Shown here in pieces: positions 13,473 to 24,031 of a stretch of DNA of 64,000 nucleotides. The notes beneath the pieces were generated by a model. It saw nothing but the letters and a program-made list of their open reading frames with translations. It did no database searches and was not told the origin of the DNA. The stretch is from contig CADCSX010000023.1 in the NCBI GenBank assembly GCA_902805475.1, positions 3,348,001 to 3,412,000 of the forward strand, in the 5' to 3' direction. The translations under genes were made by a program, and so were the position numbers. The stretch's first letter is position 1, and every line of letters starts with the position of its first letter. This DNA is from Entonaema liquescens. Its lineage: Eukaryota; Ascomycota; Sordariomycetes; Xylariales; Xylariaceae.

Positions 13473-15303
13473 ATGGAGGCCATGGAGAAAAAAATGTACG
13501 AAGCTGACGGCGTACGAATTGCTTACGAAGGTTGTGTAAGTTGACTCCGGAACACTAGGTGATAATACAAGCAAATCTGATTTTTATTTTCAACGCGCAG
13601 GGTCATGGCACACTAGATGCTATCTATACCTCTGTATCCGCTTCTTCAAGACAGAGAGGATGGGATGGTGTAGATCTTCTCATCATTGGGGGTGATTTCC
13701 AGGTAATACCTAATATCATCTTAACCCTCATCTAATGTAAACAACTGGTCGGCGAGAACTAATAAGAGACAAAGGCAACTCGCAATGCAGCAGATCTTTC
13801 AGTCATGGCGGTACCCCCGAAGTATCGCCAGCTTGGGGACTTCCCAGCATACTATAGCGGGAAGAAAAAGGCTCCATACTTGACCATCTTCATCGCTGGA
13901 AACCACGAGGCCAGCTCGTATTTGTGGGAATTGTATTATGGTGGTTGGGTCGCGCCTAATATGTATTATATGGGCGCCGCCAACGTACTACGCTTTGGTC
14001 CGTTACGCATCGCAGCCATGAGCGGCATCTGGAAGGGCTACGATTACCGCAAGACACATCACGAACGCCTCCCTTTCAACCAGGATGCTGTCAAGAGCTT
14101 TTATCACGTACGTGAGTTCGACGTGCGCAAGCTCTTGTTACTCCGGGAGCAAGTGGATGTTGGGTTAAGTCATGACTGGCCAAGAGAGATAGAAAAATAT
14201 GGCAACTTCTCTGCGCTATGGAAAAAGAAACCCGATTTCAAGCAGGAGAGCGCTGACGGTACTCTGGGTAATCCGGCAGCTACATACGTCATGGATAGAC
14301 TGAGACCGGCGTACTGGTTCTCTGCACACTTGCACTGCAAATTTGCTGCTATCAAAACTTATGAGCCTCCAAGTAATGAGCCTCTAAGTAATGCCGAGAC
14401 ACCTTCTCATGAAGTGGCGGCAAAACAGGAGGAAGCTGCACCGGCCACCTCGGAAGAGGCAGCCGCAAATCCCGATGAGATTGACCTAGAAATGGACGAT
14501 GAAGACGGTCACCCGCCGGCTGAACCGGCTACCGCGGCCAGCTCTACACAGCAGCCCACCAGCACAACAGCTTCAGGTGGGGTGTCCGATGAGCTTCGAG
14601 CACAACTCCCAGCATCCTTTGCTGAACCGGCGCCAACCCAACCCAAGGTCATTCCAGGACAGCCTGTCCCGCCCACAATAACAAATACCACTACTCGATT
14701 CCTGGCCTTAGACAAGTGTCTCCCGGGACGTCAGTACGTTCAACTATGCCCCTGGTACCAGTTGACCCTTCAAACGTAACCAAATTCCCACCATCAACTA
14801 ACAGTAAACAACGCTACCGTCTACAATACGACCCAGAGTGGCTTGCCATAACGCGCGCCTTTGCACCGTATCTAACTATAGGTGACCCTACAGCCCAGAC
14901 ACCTCCTGACTTGGGCGAAGCGGCATATCGGCCAATGATAGACCAAGAGCGCGTGTGGGTAGAGGAGAACATCGTTCGCGCTGGTAAGCTAGACGTACCC
15001 GATAATTTCACTCACACCGCTCCGCCACACCGTCCCGACGTTGACCCCAAGACGGTTAACTACCAGCCGGATGAATACACAAACCCCCAAACCACAGCCT
15101 TCTGTGAACTGGTCGGTGTGCCGAATCTCTGGGACGCAACCCCGGAGGAAAGAGCAGAGCGCAAGGCAAAGGGACCACCGCCTCTAGAGCCAAGGGTTCA
15201 CCCGGGCGGTAAACCTAAGAAAGAGAATCGTGGTGGTCATAGAGGAGGACGAGGCGGCAAGGGACGCGGTGGAGGCCGCGGAGGATTCCGTGGGGGGAAA
15301 TAA
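13473..15303 (+). CDS. DBR1: RNA lariat debranching enzyme Dbr1
   Basis: Hydrolyses the 2'-5' bond of excised intron lariats in the nucleus. Exons: 13473-13535, 13601-13702, 13775 onward. Metallophosphoesterase motifs appear in order: YEGC at the end of exon 1 joined to GHGTLD, GGDFQ, RN, GNHE (about residue 97), SHDWP, AHLHC, then FLALDKCLPGR and the C-terminal YDPEWLAITRAF domain. The tail is RGG-rich. The start at 13473 (GCCATGG) or 13494 precedes the first conserved residues. The frame changes between 14733 and 14805. A 71-nt intron 14734-14804 (GTACGT...ACAG) restores it and gives 540 aa. However, the 'intron' also reads like coding (YVQL, then VPVDPSN in the next frame), so a one-base indel near 14,745 is the alternative. 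Identity is certain; the join is not. Confidence 0.92.
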
Positions 15304-16045
15304 CTCGTACTCAACTGTGAAAATATCTGGACATAAAGGTTATCCGAGAGATTATGGCTAAGAACCTCCTGCATCTGTCGGGATAACGCTTAGCATACAT
15401 TTGGCGTTCGTAGTGTGACGAGGATGTTTCTATGAGCATATTAAGTGTGTAAAATTACTACCGGTATAGTCATCCCCACACCTGAAGGAGTTATGTGAAG
15501 GAGTGTAGTTAATGAATATATTGATATGAATGAATGCGATCACGCCGTTGATTCTATTATGAAGGATCTAGCAGATATGATAGAGATGTATCCCCTCCTA
15601 AAAAGCATGGTCTCTACAGAGAAACACGAGCCACGCAGAGTGACGGGGGATGATATTGATCTCCCATCCGTTATAGACATTCAACCCACGGAAGAGTTAA
15701 GAGTTGAACGCATATGCTTAGATGGGTTGGTTATAGTGAGAGGCCTTTGCTCCCGACCTACGACAGACCTACCGCTTGCGCATATCTCAGCGAAGAGGGA
15801 GTGAAATTCATCAATATCCAGTTCCATTCAGTCTCGGCCAAGTAACTACCCTCTACTCGGACTTGGGAATAAACATTATCATAATCGCCGTGAGATGGTA
15901 TCATAACGCCAATAAACGCCGGCCCTCTCCCAATACCCAATCATCTACTACTAACCTCGGTCTAGGTCTATTTGACTCCGATGTAGCCATGGGACAAGCT
16001 AGGTCGGCTCTGTAGGTTGGAAGGAAAACATAAGTGGTGAGCTTT
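15304..16045. other. Convergent intergenic region between DBR1 and elongin C
   Basis: Holds the 3' ends of two convergent genes. An open frame at 15526-15804 (+, 92 aa, starting MNECDHAVDS) has no recognisable motif and no visible introns. I do not call it a gene, though it could be a small orphan. Confidence 0.5.
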
Positions 16046-16690
16046 TCAGTGGTCGCGATTAGAGTGCTTAGTGTCCTTACTGTCGAGTCCCAAGTAATCT
16101 GCCGCCATCAAGAGCTCAAGGCAGAGTTCGACGGGGATCTCCATGTCTGGGACGTCTTCTCTCTCTCGGTTCTTGTACCAGTAGTGGAAGTACTCGACTA
16201 CCTTCTCGAGTACCATTCCGCTGTGAAGTCAGGTTAGTCCCGAGGCTTTCAAGGTGTCATATGATAGGTGACGGCAGCCGGTAGATTATTGAATGAACAT
16301 GAAGTGTCTCAGATCAAGTGTAGTTGGCTGTCATTCAGACCATATCAACGGTCTGTCAGTAAGAACACAGCGAAATATTTGTGATTCATCACTGACGATG
16401 CGTATCAACGCAGACGAGGGGGCGGTAACCGGGATTCTCAACTTACTTGATCTCTTCAAAGACACATCGACCGGTTCGTGCCTCGGAGAATTGGCCTAAC
16501 ACTTGTAAGTCCATCTTCCTGGGGGATCGAGATTCGAGCCAAGAGGGAGGATATGTTATATACTCTTCGAATCCAGCATGCTCTTTATGGCAGGACTGAC
16601 AAGGGCCGCCTCCCGAAGCACCACGAACTCAAAGCCATCACTGGAGACTAGAGTTATGAACTTATGCGGACTGGAACTGCTGGTTGCCAT
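16046..16690 (-). CDS. elc1: Elongin C (Skp1-like adaptor)
   Basis: Small Skp1/BTB-fold adaptor of cullin-type ubiquitin ligases. Three exons: 16690-16564, 16495-16447, 16220-16046, giving 116 aa. It reads KFITLVSSDGFEFVVLREAA and SPAIKSML, then FSEARTGRCVFEEI in exon 2, then NGMVLEKVVEYFHYWY and PVELCLELLMAADYLGLD in exon 3. All junctions keep phase (first donor GTATAT is weak; second is GTAAGT). The usual family length is about 100-120 aa. The last dozen residues after GLD are not conserved. It faces away from the Rho4-like gene, and the two share an 866-bp upstream region. Confidence 0.93.
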
Positions 16691-17556
16691 CTTGAAGGAT
16701 CTTCCGTAGATATTTTTCTCGGGGGTACTTGTATCTTGGCAGCGCAAGAAGTTTGAGTTGGAAGGATTGAAGAGAAGAAATAAGAGGCGGCTGGTAAAAA
16801 GAATTTTTTGAGTTTAGGTACAAAATAATCTTAGCGTAAAGCTTCAAGCGCCTCAAACCTGGTGGAACTAAGTGGGCTGTCCGTGGCAGAAGTGGCTGGT
16901 AATTGAACAGTGGGACGTGGAATGCACAATGTTCCAAGGAAGCGGGATAAAGTTGACGGCGCTAATGCCTTTAGCGCGTATAATTGGTGTATTTACCTTG
17001 ATCGGAAGGTGGGGCTTAACTTATGCAAGCTGAAACGGTGAAACGATGAGTGGGGATAAATCGTTGCCCTGTCGACGTCCTAATTGACCTTTCTATTGAC
17101 GTCTGACGAAATGCATGAGCCCGATCAACCAACCATTGCGACCAACTCAGCCTCAGACATCCACAACTCTGCCCCCCAAACCAACCTGCTCGTAGCTCTG
17201 CACTCTTCTGCATGACAATCCGTTCCTGCCCTTTTTCAACAAACAAAAAGTTCCTCGAATCCAGAAGCTCGATCAATAACCTAACACCACAAAAATAATA
17301 AAAGTCTCACCTCCATTCCATCTCATTATCAATCCTCAAATCCCCCCTCCCCATTGTTCGGCCCGCCGAAACACATCTAACCATTGTATTCGCCTAATCA
17401 AAAGGCAAAAGGGCTAGAAGAGGGTTCCCTGACTTAATAGGATAATTTAGCCAGAATATAGCTACAACATCCCGGGTCACAACCGAAAGGAAGAGAAAAC
17501 AAAAAGTACTTTACACGAATAAATTACTTTTGCCACGGGCGCGCACACACACCGGC
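16691..17556. promoter_or_regulatory. Divergent promoter region, elongin C / Rho4-like GTPase
   Basis: Lies between two divergent starts (16690 minus and 17557 plus). CT-rich tracts precede the Rho4 start at about 17,290-17,380. No specific operator is claimed. Confidence 0.5.
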
Positions 17557-18667
17557 ATGGCTAACTACCAATATCGCAATTCCCAATACGGCGGCCAACC
17601 TGCGAGCAGCGAGAAGTACGATAATGGTGTTCAGAGACGGCCGACGGGCAAAGAAGGGCGTAACACGCGGTCCAGCGAGGGCACAGTCAGCACAGTCATG
17701 AGCGCGTCAACAGGTAGAGAATCGTCGGCGACGCACGTCACGGACGCTCCCGCATACTCCAAAAAGATCGTGGTGGTCGGCGACGGCGGCTGCGGAAAGA
17801 CGTGTCTCCTAATCAGTTACAGTCAAGGATATTTCCCCGAGGTAAGAGATAGACGAAGAGATGATAGATAGCCTTATCATATAAGTCTCTTGATTTCTTT
17901 CCCCCCCGCCCCTTTCCCCGCCCCATGGGGAGAAACTAAGAAGAAGAAAACAAAACAAATACACACACTTTTCGGTTCTCGGAAAGCTAACATCATCGGT
18001 CTATTAGAAATATGTCCCGACTGTCTTCGAAAACTACATCACATACCCGACTCACCAACCTAGTGGTAAGACCGTCGAGCTGGCGCTGTGGGATACCGCC
18101 GGCCAAGAAGAATACGACAGGCTACGGCCGCTGTCGTACCCGGAGACGGATTTAATATTCGTATGCTTCGCCATCGACTGTCCCAACTCCCTAGACAATG
18201 TCCTCGACAAGGTTAGTCCGCCAACAACATACATCCCCTCCCCCCTTTTTTTCGCCTTCCCTAGGTATTAGATACTAACATACGACGCAAAAAAGTGGTA
18301 CCCCGAGGTCCTCCACTTCTGCCCCTACACACCTCTGATCCTCGTCGGCCTGAAATCGGACCTGCGGAACAAGAAGACGTGCATCGAGATGCTCAAGACG
18401 CAGGGCCTCACGCCCGTCACCAGGGAGCAGGGCATGGCCGTCGCCAAGAAGATGGGCGCGCAATACATGGAGTGCAGCAGCAAGGAGATGACGGGCGTAG
18501 ACGAGATCTTCGACAAGGCCATCCAGACCGTCGTCGCCAACGACCGGCGTAACCTCGAGGCCGCCATGGCCGCGGCCCCTCGTCTGTCCACGGCGGTGGT
18601 GGCAGCAGTAGTAGCGTCTCGGGCGGCGGCAAAGACGGTGGTGGGATCCCCGGATCCGTACTTTTAA
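17557..18667 (+). CDS. rho4: Rho4-type small GTPase; CAAX box out of frame
   Basis: Rho-family GTPase; Rho4 homologues act in septation and wall integrity in filamentous fungi. Exons 17557-17841, 18008-18211, 18296-18667 (286 aa as read). An N-terminal extension of about 70 residues is followed by KIVVVGDGGCGKTCLL (P-loop), PTVFENY (switch I), WDTAGQEEYDRLRPLSYP (switch II), GLKSDLR (the base-recognition NKxD position), a Rho insert, and ECSSKE (SAK-like). The TTG at 17530 is not used; ATG 17557 is the first plausible start. The annotated frame ends in a low-complexity stretch (SPDPYF), but a polybasic run with a prenylation box, KKKKRNCNFL followed by TGA, sits at 18666-18698 in another frame. 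A third frame carries a Gly/Ser-rich linker between them. The true protein probably ends with CNFL. Confidence 0.9.
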
Positions 18668-18698
18668 GAAGAAGAAGCGGAACTGCAACTTCTTGTGA

Positions 18699-19817
18699 AG
18701 GGCGACGAGGTAGCAAGGGGGCAAATTCTTACTTACACACACATTCACACACTCACACTCATACTCAGACACGGAAAACGCTTTGAAGCGGGCGGAGGGG
18801 GCATCTGAATTGGATGGATACGAAACGAAACGGAAACACGCACAAAAAGTCCGGTTTAATGAGCAACTTTTGCATGACATCACAATGTTTATTTTTTTTA
18901 TCTTTTTTTTTGTGTTCACCTTTTTCTCGACGAAACGCTTCTTGTCACGATAGCGGGAAGGATAAGGTAAGGATCGCCGTCTTTTTTTCTCATTATCATT
19001 TTCTCGTCATCTGTTCTTCTTCGATTTCCCTAGAAGAGAGAGATAAGAGAGGCAGAGAAAGAGAGAAAGAGAGAGAGAGTTCTTGCATACAAGATTCTTC
19101 GACCACGGCGTTCCTGCGATTTGTTCCCTTTTCAGTATAGGGTCTAATGACTTAGGGTTAAAGGAGGGCAAAGGTGTTTGTTTTTCTTCGACGTCTCTCC
19201 CGTCGTTCGTCGTCGTCGTCGTCGTTTTTTTTTTTCGTCTCGGCCCGGCTGGCTGGCTGGCTAGCTGGTCGGCTTGGTCATTTCTGCGAATAGCTGATGC
19301 GGCCGGCGCATTATTATTTCCCCGTTTTTCTTTGTTTCTCTTTTTGAGATGGACGTAGGAGGGGAGGAGAGGAAAGGAAAGGAAAGAAGAGAAGAAGAAG
19401 AAGAAGAAGACAAGTTCCCCGTTTCGCCAATTGAACACCGAGAAGGGAGGAGGCGGAGGGAGTAAGGCCGGAAAGGATTGGACCTGAAAACGAGTGTATC
19501 ACCATTCATGTTATACTGAGGGATCTTTTTCCTTTTTGTGTTGCGCGAGTTCTTCTTGACTTGACATGGCATGGGATAGGAAATAAAGAAATTCATAATA
19601 ATCTCTTGACTCTCACGTGTGTGCTCTTGTGTTTCGTATGATGTGTGATTTGTGTGTGCCTTGTGATATGTTTCCGTAGTGTGTGCCGTGGCTTAGGTAG
19701 ATATAGCTGTGGCGGGTATCGTCATGATATCATCATCTTCTTTCCCCAATTCCCAATCGTAATACCTCCTCATATTCCGTGATTTGCATCTAACAGTGCC
19801 CTGCCGTCTGCTTCATT
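18699..19817. other. Convergent intergenic region with simple repeats
   Basis: Lies 3' of the Rho4-like gene and of the minus-strand Dad1 gene. Contains purine/pyrimidine tracts: a GA-rich run near 19,030-19,080, CGT repeats at 19207-19224 followed by a T run, and GAA repeats at 19386-19410. Several open frames here (for example 19007-19438) are products of these tracts and are not called. Confidence 0.6.
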
Positions 19818-20316
19818 TCACGAGTTTTTCCTAGGCGTTTCTGGGTCGCCACTTTTGCCGTCGTGTCGATCCTGATGCCCATGCCCTTGTCCTTGTCCTT
19901 GTCCCTGTCCCTCGCCCTCCGGACTGCCCTCCTCGGGATCCTTAGCCATGACGCCTTCGAACTGCGACCACAGGGCTTCGACCGAGGAGAACTCGTTTCC
20001 GACGGCGACCACGGCCTCGAGAGATCGGTTGAGCTTGTTGATGTTGGCGAGGACGTGTTCGAAACTCTGTAGGGGAAGGTGGTTTGTCAGGTTGGTTCCT
20101 ATACAATATATATATATATATATGTAGGCATCTCGTAATTCCACGCTATGTAGAAGAGCAGAACTGGTTGTATAGAATAGGTAAAGGAATAGTCGATAGG
20201 ATACTCACCATAGCTATCTCGCCAATCAGCGCCTCCCGCTGCTGCTCGAAATACGTCTTCTCGCGGGTACCGCCCGGCGTCGTGGGTCGCTGAAGGGACT
20301 GCTGATGCGAAGCCAT
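19818..20316 (-). CDS. dad1: DASH complex subunit Dad1
   Basis: Component of the DASH/Dam1 ring that couples kinetochores to microtubules. Two exons, 20316-20209 and 20066-19818, give 118 aa with a GTGAGT donor and CTACAG acceptor. The family core is TYFEQQREALIGEIAM, interrupted by the intron, then FEHVLANINKLNRSLE and VGNEFSSVEALWSQFEGVM. The C-terminus is a variable tail with a GQ repeat (GEGQGQGQGQGHGH). The intron carries a TA microsatellite (20106-20123). Yeast Dad1 is shorter; the tail accounts for the difference. Confidence 0.88.
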
Positions 20317-21178
20317 TGTCGGTATCGATGGAAGCGAAGCTGCGTATAGTCAGTCTTATTAGATTTATTTTTGTTCCCGACTCGAGATTGGGTTGTGCGA
20401 TGTTGGCACTTCCAACGGTAAAACGTAGTAATAATTAGGTATTTTCCTAGAAGCGGCGGTAGACGCGCTGTAGCGCGTAGATTGGAATTGAGGGGTGCAA
20501 TTGGAGATTGGAGACTTTTGTTGGAGTTAGGTACCTACATAGTAACCTTAGCGGCAAAGCGGCGGCTTACTACGGATGCCCCTCACTATGCACTTTTGCC
20601 CTAACGTCACTGCCCGTCAGGCCTGTTGACTCCTGGAGATAATACATGTAACTATCCGTGCAAACCAAATTCTATGCGCATAATGTCTTTTATTAAGCAC
20701 AGGCAAGGGGCCGAGATATGTCTCCAGATTTTGGAGCTATAACTAGGCAAAAAAATCAGGAATAAATATTTTGCTGTCTCAAAAGTTAGCTAGGTTAGGC
20801 TATAGCATTCATGTTAAGAAACATCCATAAAGCAGAATTCGTAGCATGTCAAAACTCAGGGGTGCACAAGTCATCCTTGACTCTCTCTTCAACCGCTACA
20901 TATTGGACAATGCCTCCAAAGTCCTACTATACAAATCATAACGCTACCGTGCAAACACGGTGCTACATTTCCATGGTAGACCCCCCCTTATCCCTTTCCT
21001 ACCATCATACATGCCCGGGGCCTCGTTGTCTATACCCTTTGGTCTCCGTTCATCATTCCTTCATGCTGTACGAACCGAACGTGATAAAAAAAAGATCCAT
21101 TCCCCCGTAAACGCCTTTGTGGTGGTATCAAGAACTTCAAAATTCCGCGGAGGGTTTTGTAACTCATGTACAGTTGTA
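20317..21178. other. Intergenic region between Dad1 and the PP6-type phosphatase
   Basis: Promoter of the minus-strand Dad1 gene and 3' region of the phosphatase. Includes a TAGGTACCTA palindrome near 20,530. No supported gene. Confidence 0.5.
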
Positions 21179-22564
21179 TCATAAGAAGTAATCCGAAGGC
21201 CCACGCCGCCCTGCAGGTACATGTCTCATATCATCAGGCACAGCCGAGAATATGCTAAACTTAGGGTCCAAGTTCTTATCAACCGACATGATGGAAGCCA
21301 CATTTCCACAACGGTAACAGTAGTTTGGCGCAGACCAGACCGTAACAACCGAGTTTTGCGGGAAGTGGTACTGTTTTATCAGTTAGTATATAAAACGAGA
21401 TTACGGATGTGTAAAAAGAGAAGGCTTACTTTATAACCCTCGTTAACAAGTTGGTGAGCGCGGGCGATCAATTTTAACCCATTAACATGGTTAAATTCCG
21501 TCGCGACCTTATCACCGAAAAGCCACCCTGCGCCTCGCGGGCTGATAGCCCAAGTCTCAACTTCTTCGGGGTCACTCCACACGAGATCACAGAAGGCACC
21601 CTCATGAGGAATCTCCTGCGCTCTGGCTACCACGCGAATCTGGTCAATGGTGCGGATCTCAGGACTTAGACCTCCATGGACACAGAGGATTTCGCCATCT
21701 ACAATGGCTGCTAGGACCAGGAAATCGAAGACTTGACAACAGGACTTCCAAACAGATGCGTTTCCGTATTTTTGTTGGCACTCTTCGTAAAAACCGTACA
21801 CCTGAGTAATCTGGCGAGATTCATGGTTTCCACGGACAAGAACAATCCGATCCGGATACCTGGTATATGTGTTAGAACAGAAATCATACAGTATATTAAA
21901 CGGGAGCTTCTTACTTGGCCTTCAGACACATAAGTAGAGTAAATGTCTCAAGACTGAAATACCCTCGGTCCACAAAATCACCCAAAAACACAAAGCGGGT
22001 ATCAGCATTCGAGACTGGTGATGGAGAGTCTGAGGAATTGCGCTGCGCGGATTCGTTTCCTTCTTCCTCCTCTTCTTCCACATTGGTGGACTCGTCACTT
22101 GGAAGACCCGGACTTCCCCAGTTGTAGTTTTAGGCTTCTTTATCTTCTTTTTAGCTTGGGATTTGTAATCTCCGTCGGAGGCTCGATATCGGCCGATGTG
22201 ATAACGGCTGTGGCAGTTGCAGGAGGCTCGGTCGCAGGTTGACCTGGCATGCCACCACTGACGCGAAAAAGCTCGAGCAAGTCATAGAATTGGCCGTGTA
22301 TGTCACCACAGATGGTGACTGGGGTGATTACGGGTTGGATGTTGGATTCTGGAATTGGCGAAAGTTAGATCATATCTGCCGTCGCGTTATGAAAGCTAGC
22401 ATACCTTCCATCAAGACTTCCTTGACCATCTCGCAAAGCTCTTTCATGACTGGCTCCGGCAGATAACGACATTGCTTAGCTTGCTCCAGCCATTCGTCCA
22501 AGCCCGCTCCGGGAGTGAGTTTTGCTGGGCCCGGTTTAGGGACCGCAGCGCGTGGAGAACCCAT
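21179..22564 (-). CDS. sit4: PP6/Sit4-type Ser/Thr protein phosphatase with a disrupted insertion
   Basis: PPP-family catalytic subunit. Exons 22564-22405, 22348-21915, 21859-21430, 21370-21179. It reads LDEWLEQAKQCRYLP, ICGDIHGQFYDLLELFRV, GDFVDRGYFSLETFTLL, LVRGNHESRQITQVYGFYEE, LCVHGGLSPEI, WSDPEE, and ends in WSAPNYCYRCGN and the methylation tail SDYFL. The signature DEWLEQAKQCRYLP plus SNIQPV points to PP6/Sit4 rather than PP2A or PP4. Between the first two metal-binding motifs, where PPP enzymes normally have about 28 residues, there is an extra segment of about 80 residues, acidic near its end. Exon 2 is 434 nt, which does not fit the flanking phases. The frame stops after NPKLKRR and resumes two frames away before ADTRF. 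Either two small indels or an unrecognised intron lies at about 22,090-22,160. Confidence 0.9.
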
Positions 22565-24031
22565 TGCCTTATCGTGAATGAGGACGTGGATGTCTTTGGC
22601 ACTTTGACCTATAGCCAAGCCGTGTATGGTAGTATTGTTTTAACAGGATAGGATCGGCCTACTGCAAGCAATTTGGATACCTGCAAAATGTAGAACCAAT
22701 GGCACCGAGCGCAATGAAGGACAATATATTTCACAAAGATACCACGAAAGGATTCGGTAATAGTAAGTGCTCGATCGCTCTCAAGTCGGGATATCTGGGA
22801 CCCAGAACAAGATTGGAGTTGACACTTTTTTTGAAAGAATTAGTTTGAGGATTGACAGTAGCAAAATATTTATGTTAATTGTAATAACAGTACTAAGACC
22901 GTTGAAGGACCAGCTTTCTAATAGGTAGAGTGAAGTTTGATGTGTCACTGGGTTCGTCCAAGCTTGGACCTGGTAATCCGTAAGTGGACGTAGTGGACGT
23001 AGTGGACCTTGGATTTTGTAGGATTGGAAAACTTGGAAAGTAATTGGTCCCTTCCAAGGTGATGTTTGTAACCTAAGCTTTTGTTCAAAGCACGGTCCCC
23101 GTATCCGAGGTCGAGAAACTTATTGTCTTCGAGTACGCTTTCGAGATATGGAATTTGGTCAAGATAGGGTCTTTCGCAGGGATCGGGCGCCGTCAACGTC
23201 CGAATAATCCAAGGTTGAAAGCACCCTCCACCTCCCACCTTGCACCCTCGGCTGGGGTCGGTGTTACAATTATCCCGGACTTTAGAGGTCGGGCCCTTCC
23301 CTTATCAGTATCGTAATCAAATAAAGTCACGTGTCAGAATCTACTCAGTACATGTAGTACGTACCTAGGTACATATCTACACGTGTATTACCCCTTTTCT
23401 GTCTATCACTTTTTCTACATGTGTGAAGCAATAGTGGGGGGGGTATGATGTAGGTAATTGAAAAGGAAGGAATAACTATGAAAATCATTAATTTATAGTA
23501 CAGATTCTCAGATACACCATGTTTTAGTGAATCAACCACGTTGTTTAAATCCCAATGACAGAGTCGATATATTTTGTCATAAGACTCCTAATAGTTGCAC
23601 ATATATTCCAGCCGGTGTCTGTCCAGGGCGGCTTCTTTCTCATTAGCTACTCCATCAACTCGAAGACTAGCTGAATGTTTTTCACATACAATTCCCTACT
23701 GAAGCCAAGCACAAATTGTAAATGATATTTTCAATACAAAGGAGGGTATGGAATTTGAAACTACATAGATAACACTATAACCATTACGTTGACCTAAAGA
23801 TTATAAGAGCAATAGATCCAGATTGCTCCTTAGCCCGTGGCATATAAAGACAATAATAAGCTTGCTCGAAATGTTTCCGAAACCATTACTACATCTAATA
23901 AATCAGTTCCGTCAACCTATACTAGGCCCTCCTAAAGTCTACATAGTCTTAGTACACACATTCACCACCTCTCCTGTCTACGTCTAAACATACAAGTCCA
24001 CCTAATACATACATCCATGGCCCCAGCGTAT
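22565..24031. other. Intergenic region, no supported gene
   Basis: A minus-strand frame at 22945-23238 (97 aa) includes ERPYLDQIPYLESVLEDNKF, which looks protein-like but matches nothing I recognise; it may be a gene remnant. Its end crosses a 9-bp direct repeat (GTAGTGGAC, 22987-23006). A CCTAGG-centred palindrome (GTACCTAGGTAC) is at about 23,361. Confidence 0.45.

Noticed and set aside
15526..15804. 92-aa frame between DBR1 and elongin C
   Set aside because: No motif, no partner and no splice evidence; could be chance in the 3' region.
19007..19596. Overlapping frames of 63-143 aa on both strands
   Set aside because: Caused by GA/GAA/CGT simple repeats; low-complexity translations in every frame.
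22945..23238. 97-aa minus-strand frame with protein-like middle
   Set aside because: No recognised family, and its end runs through a short direct repeat; kept only as a possible remnant.
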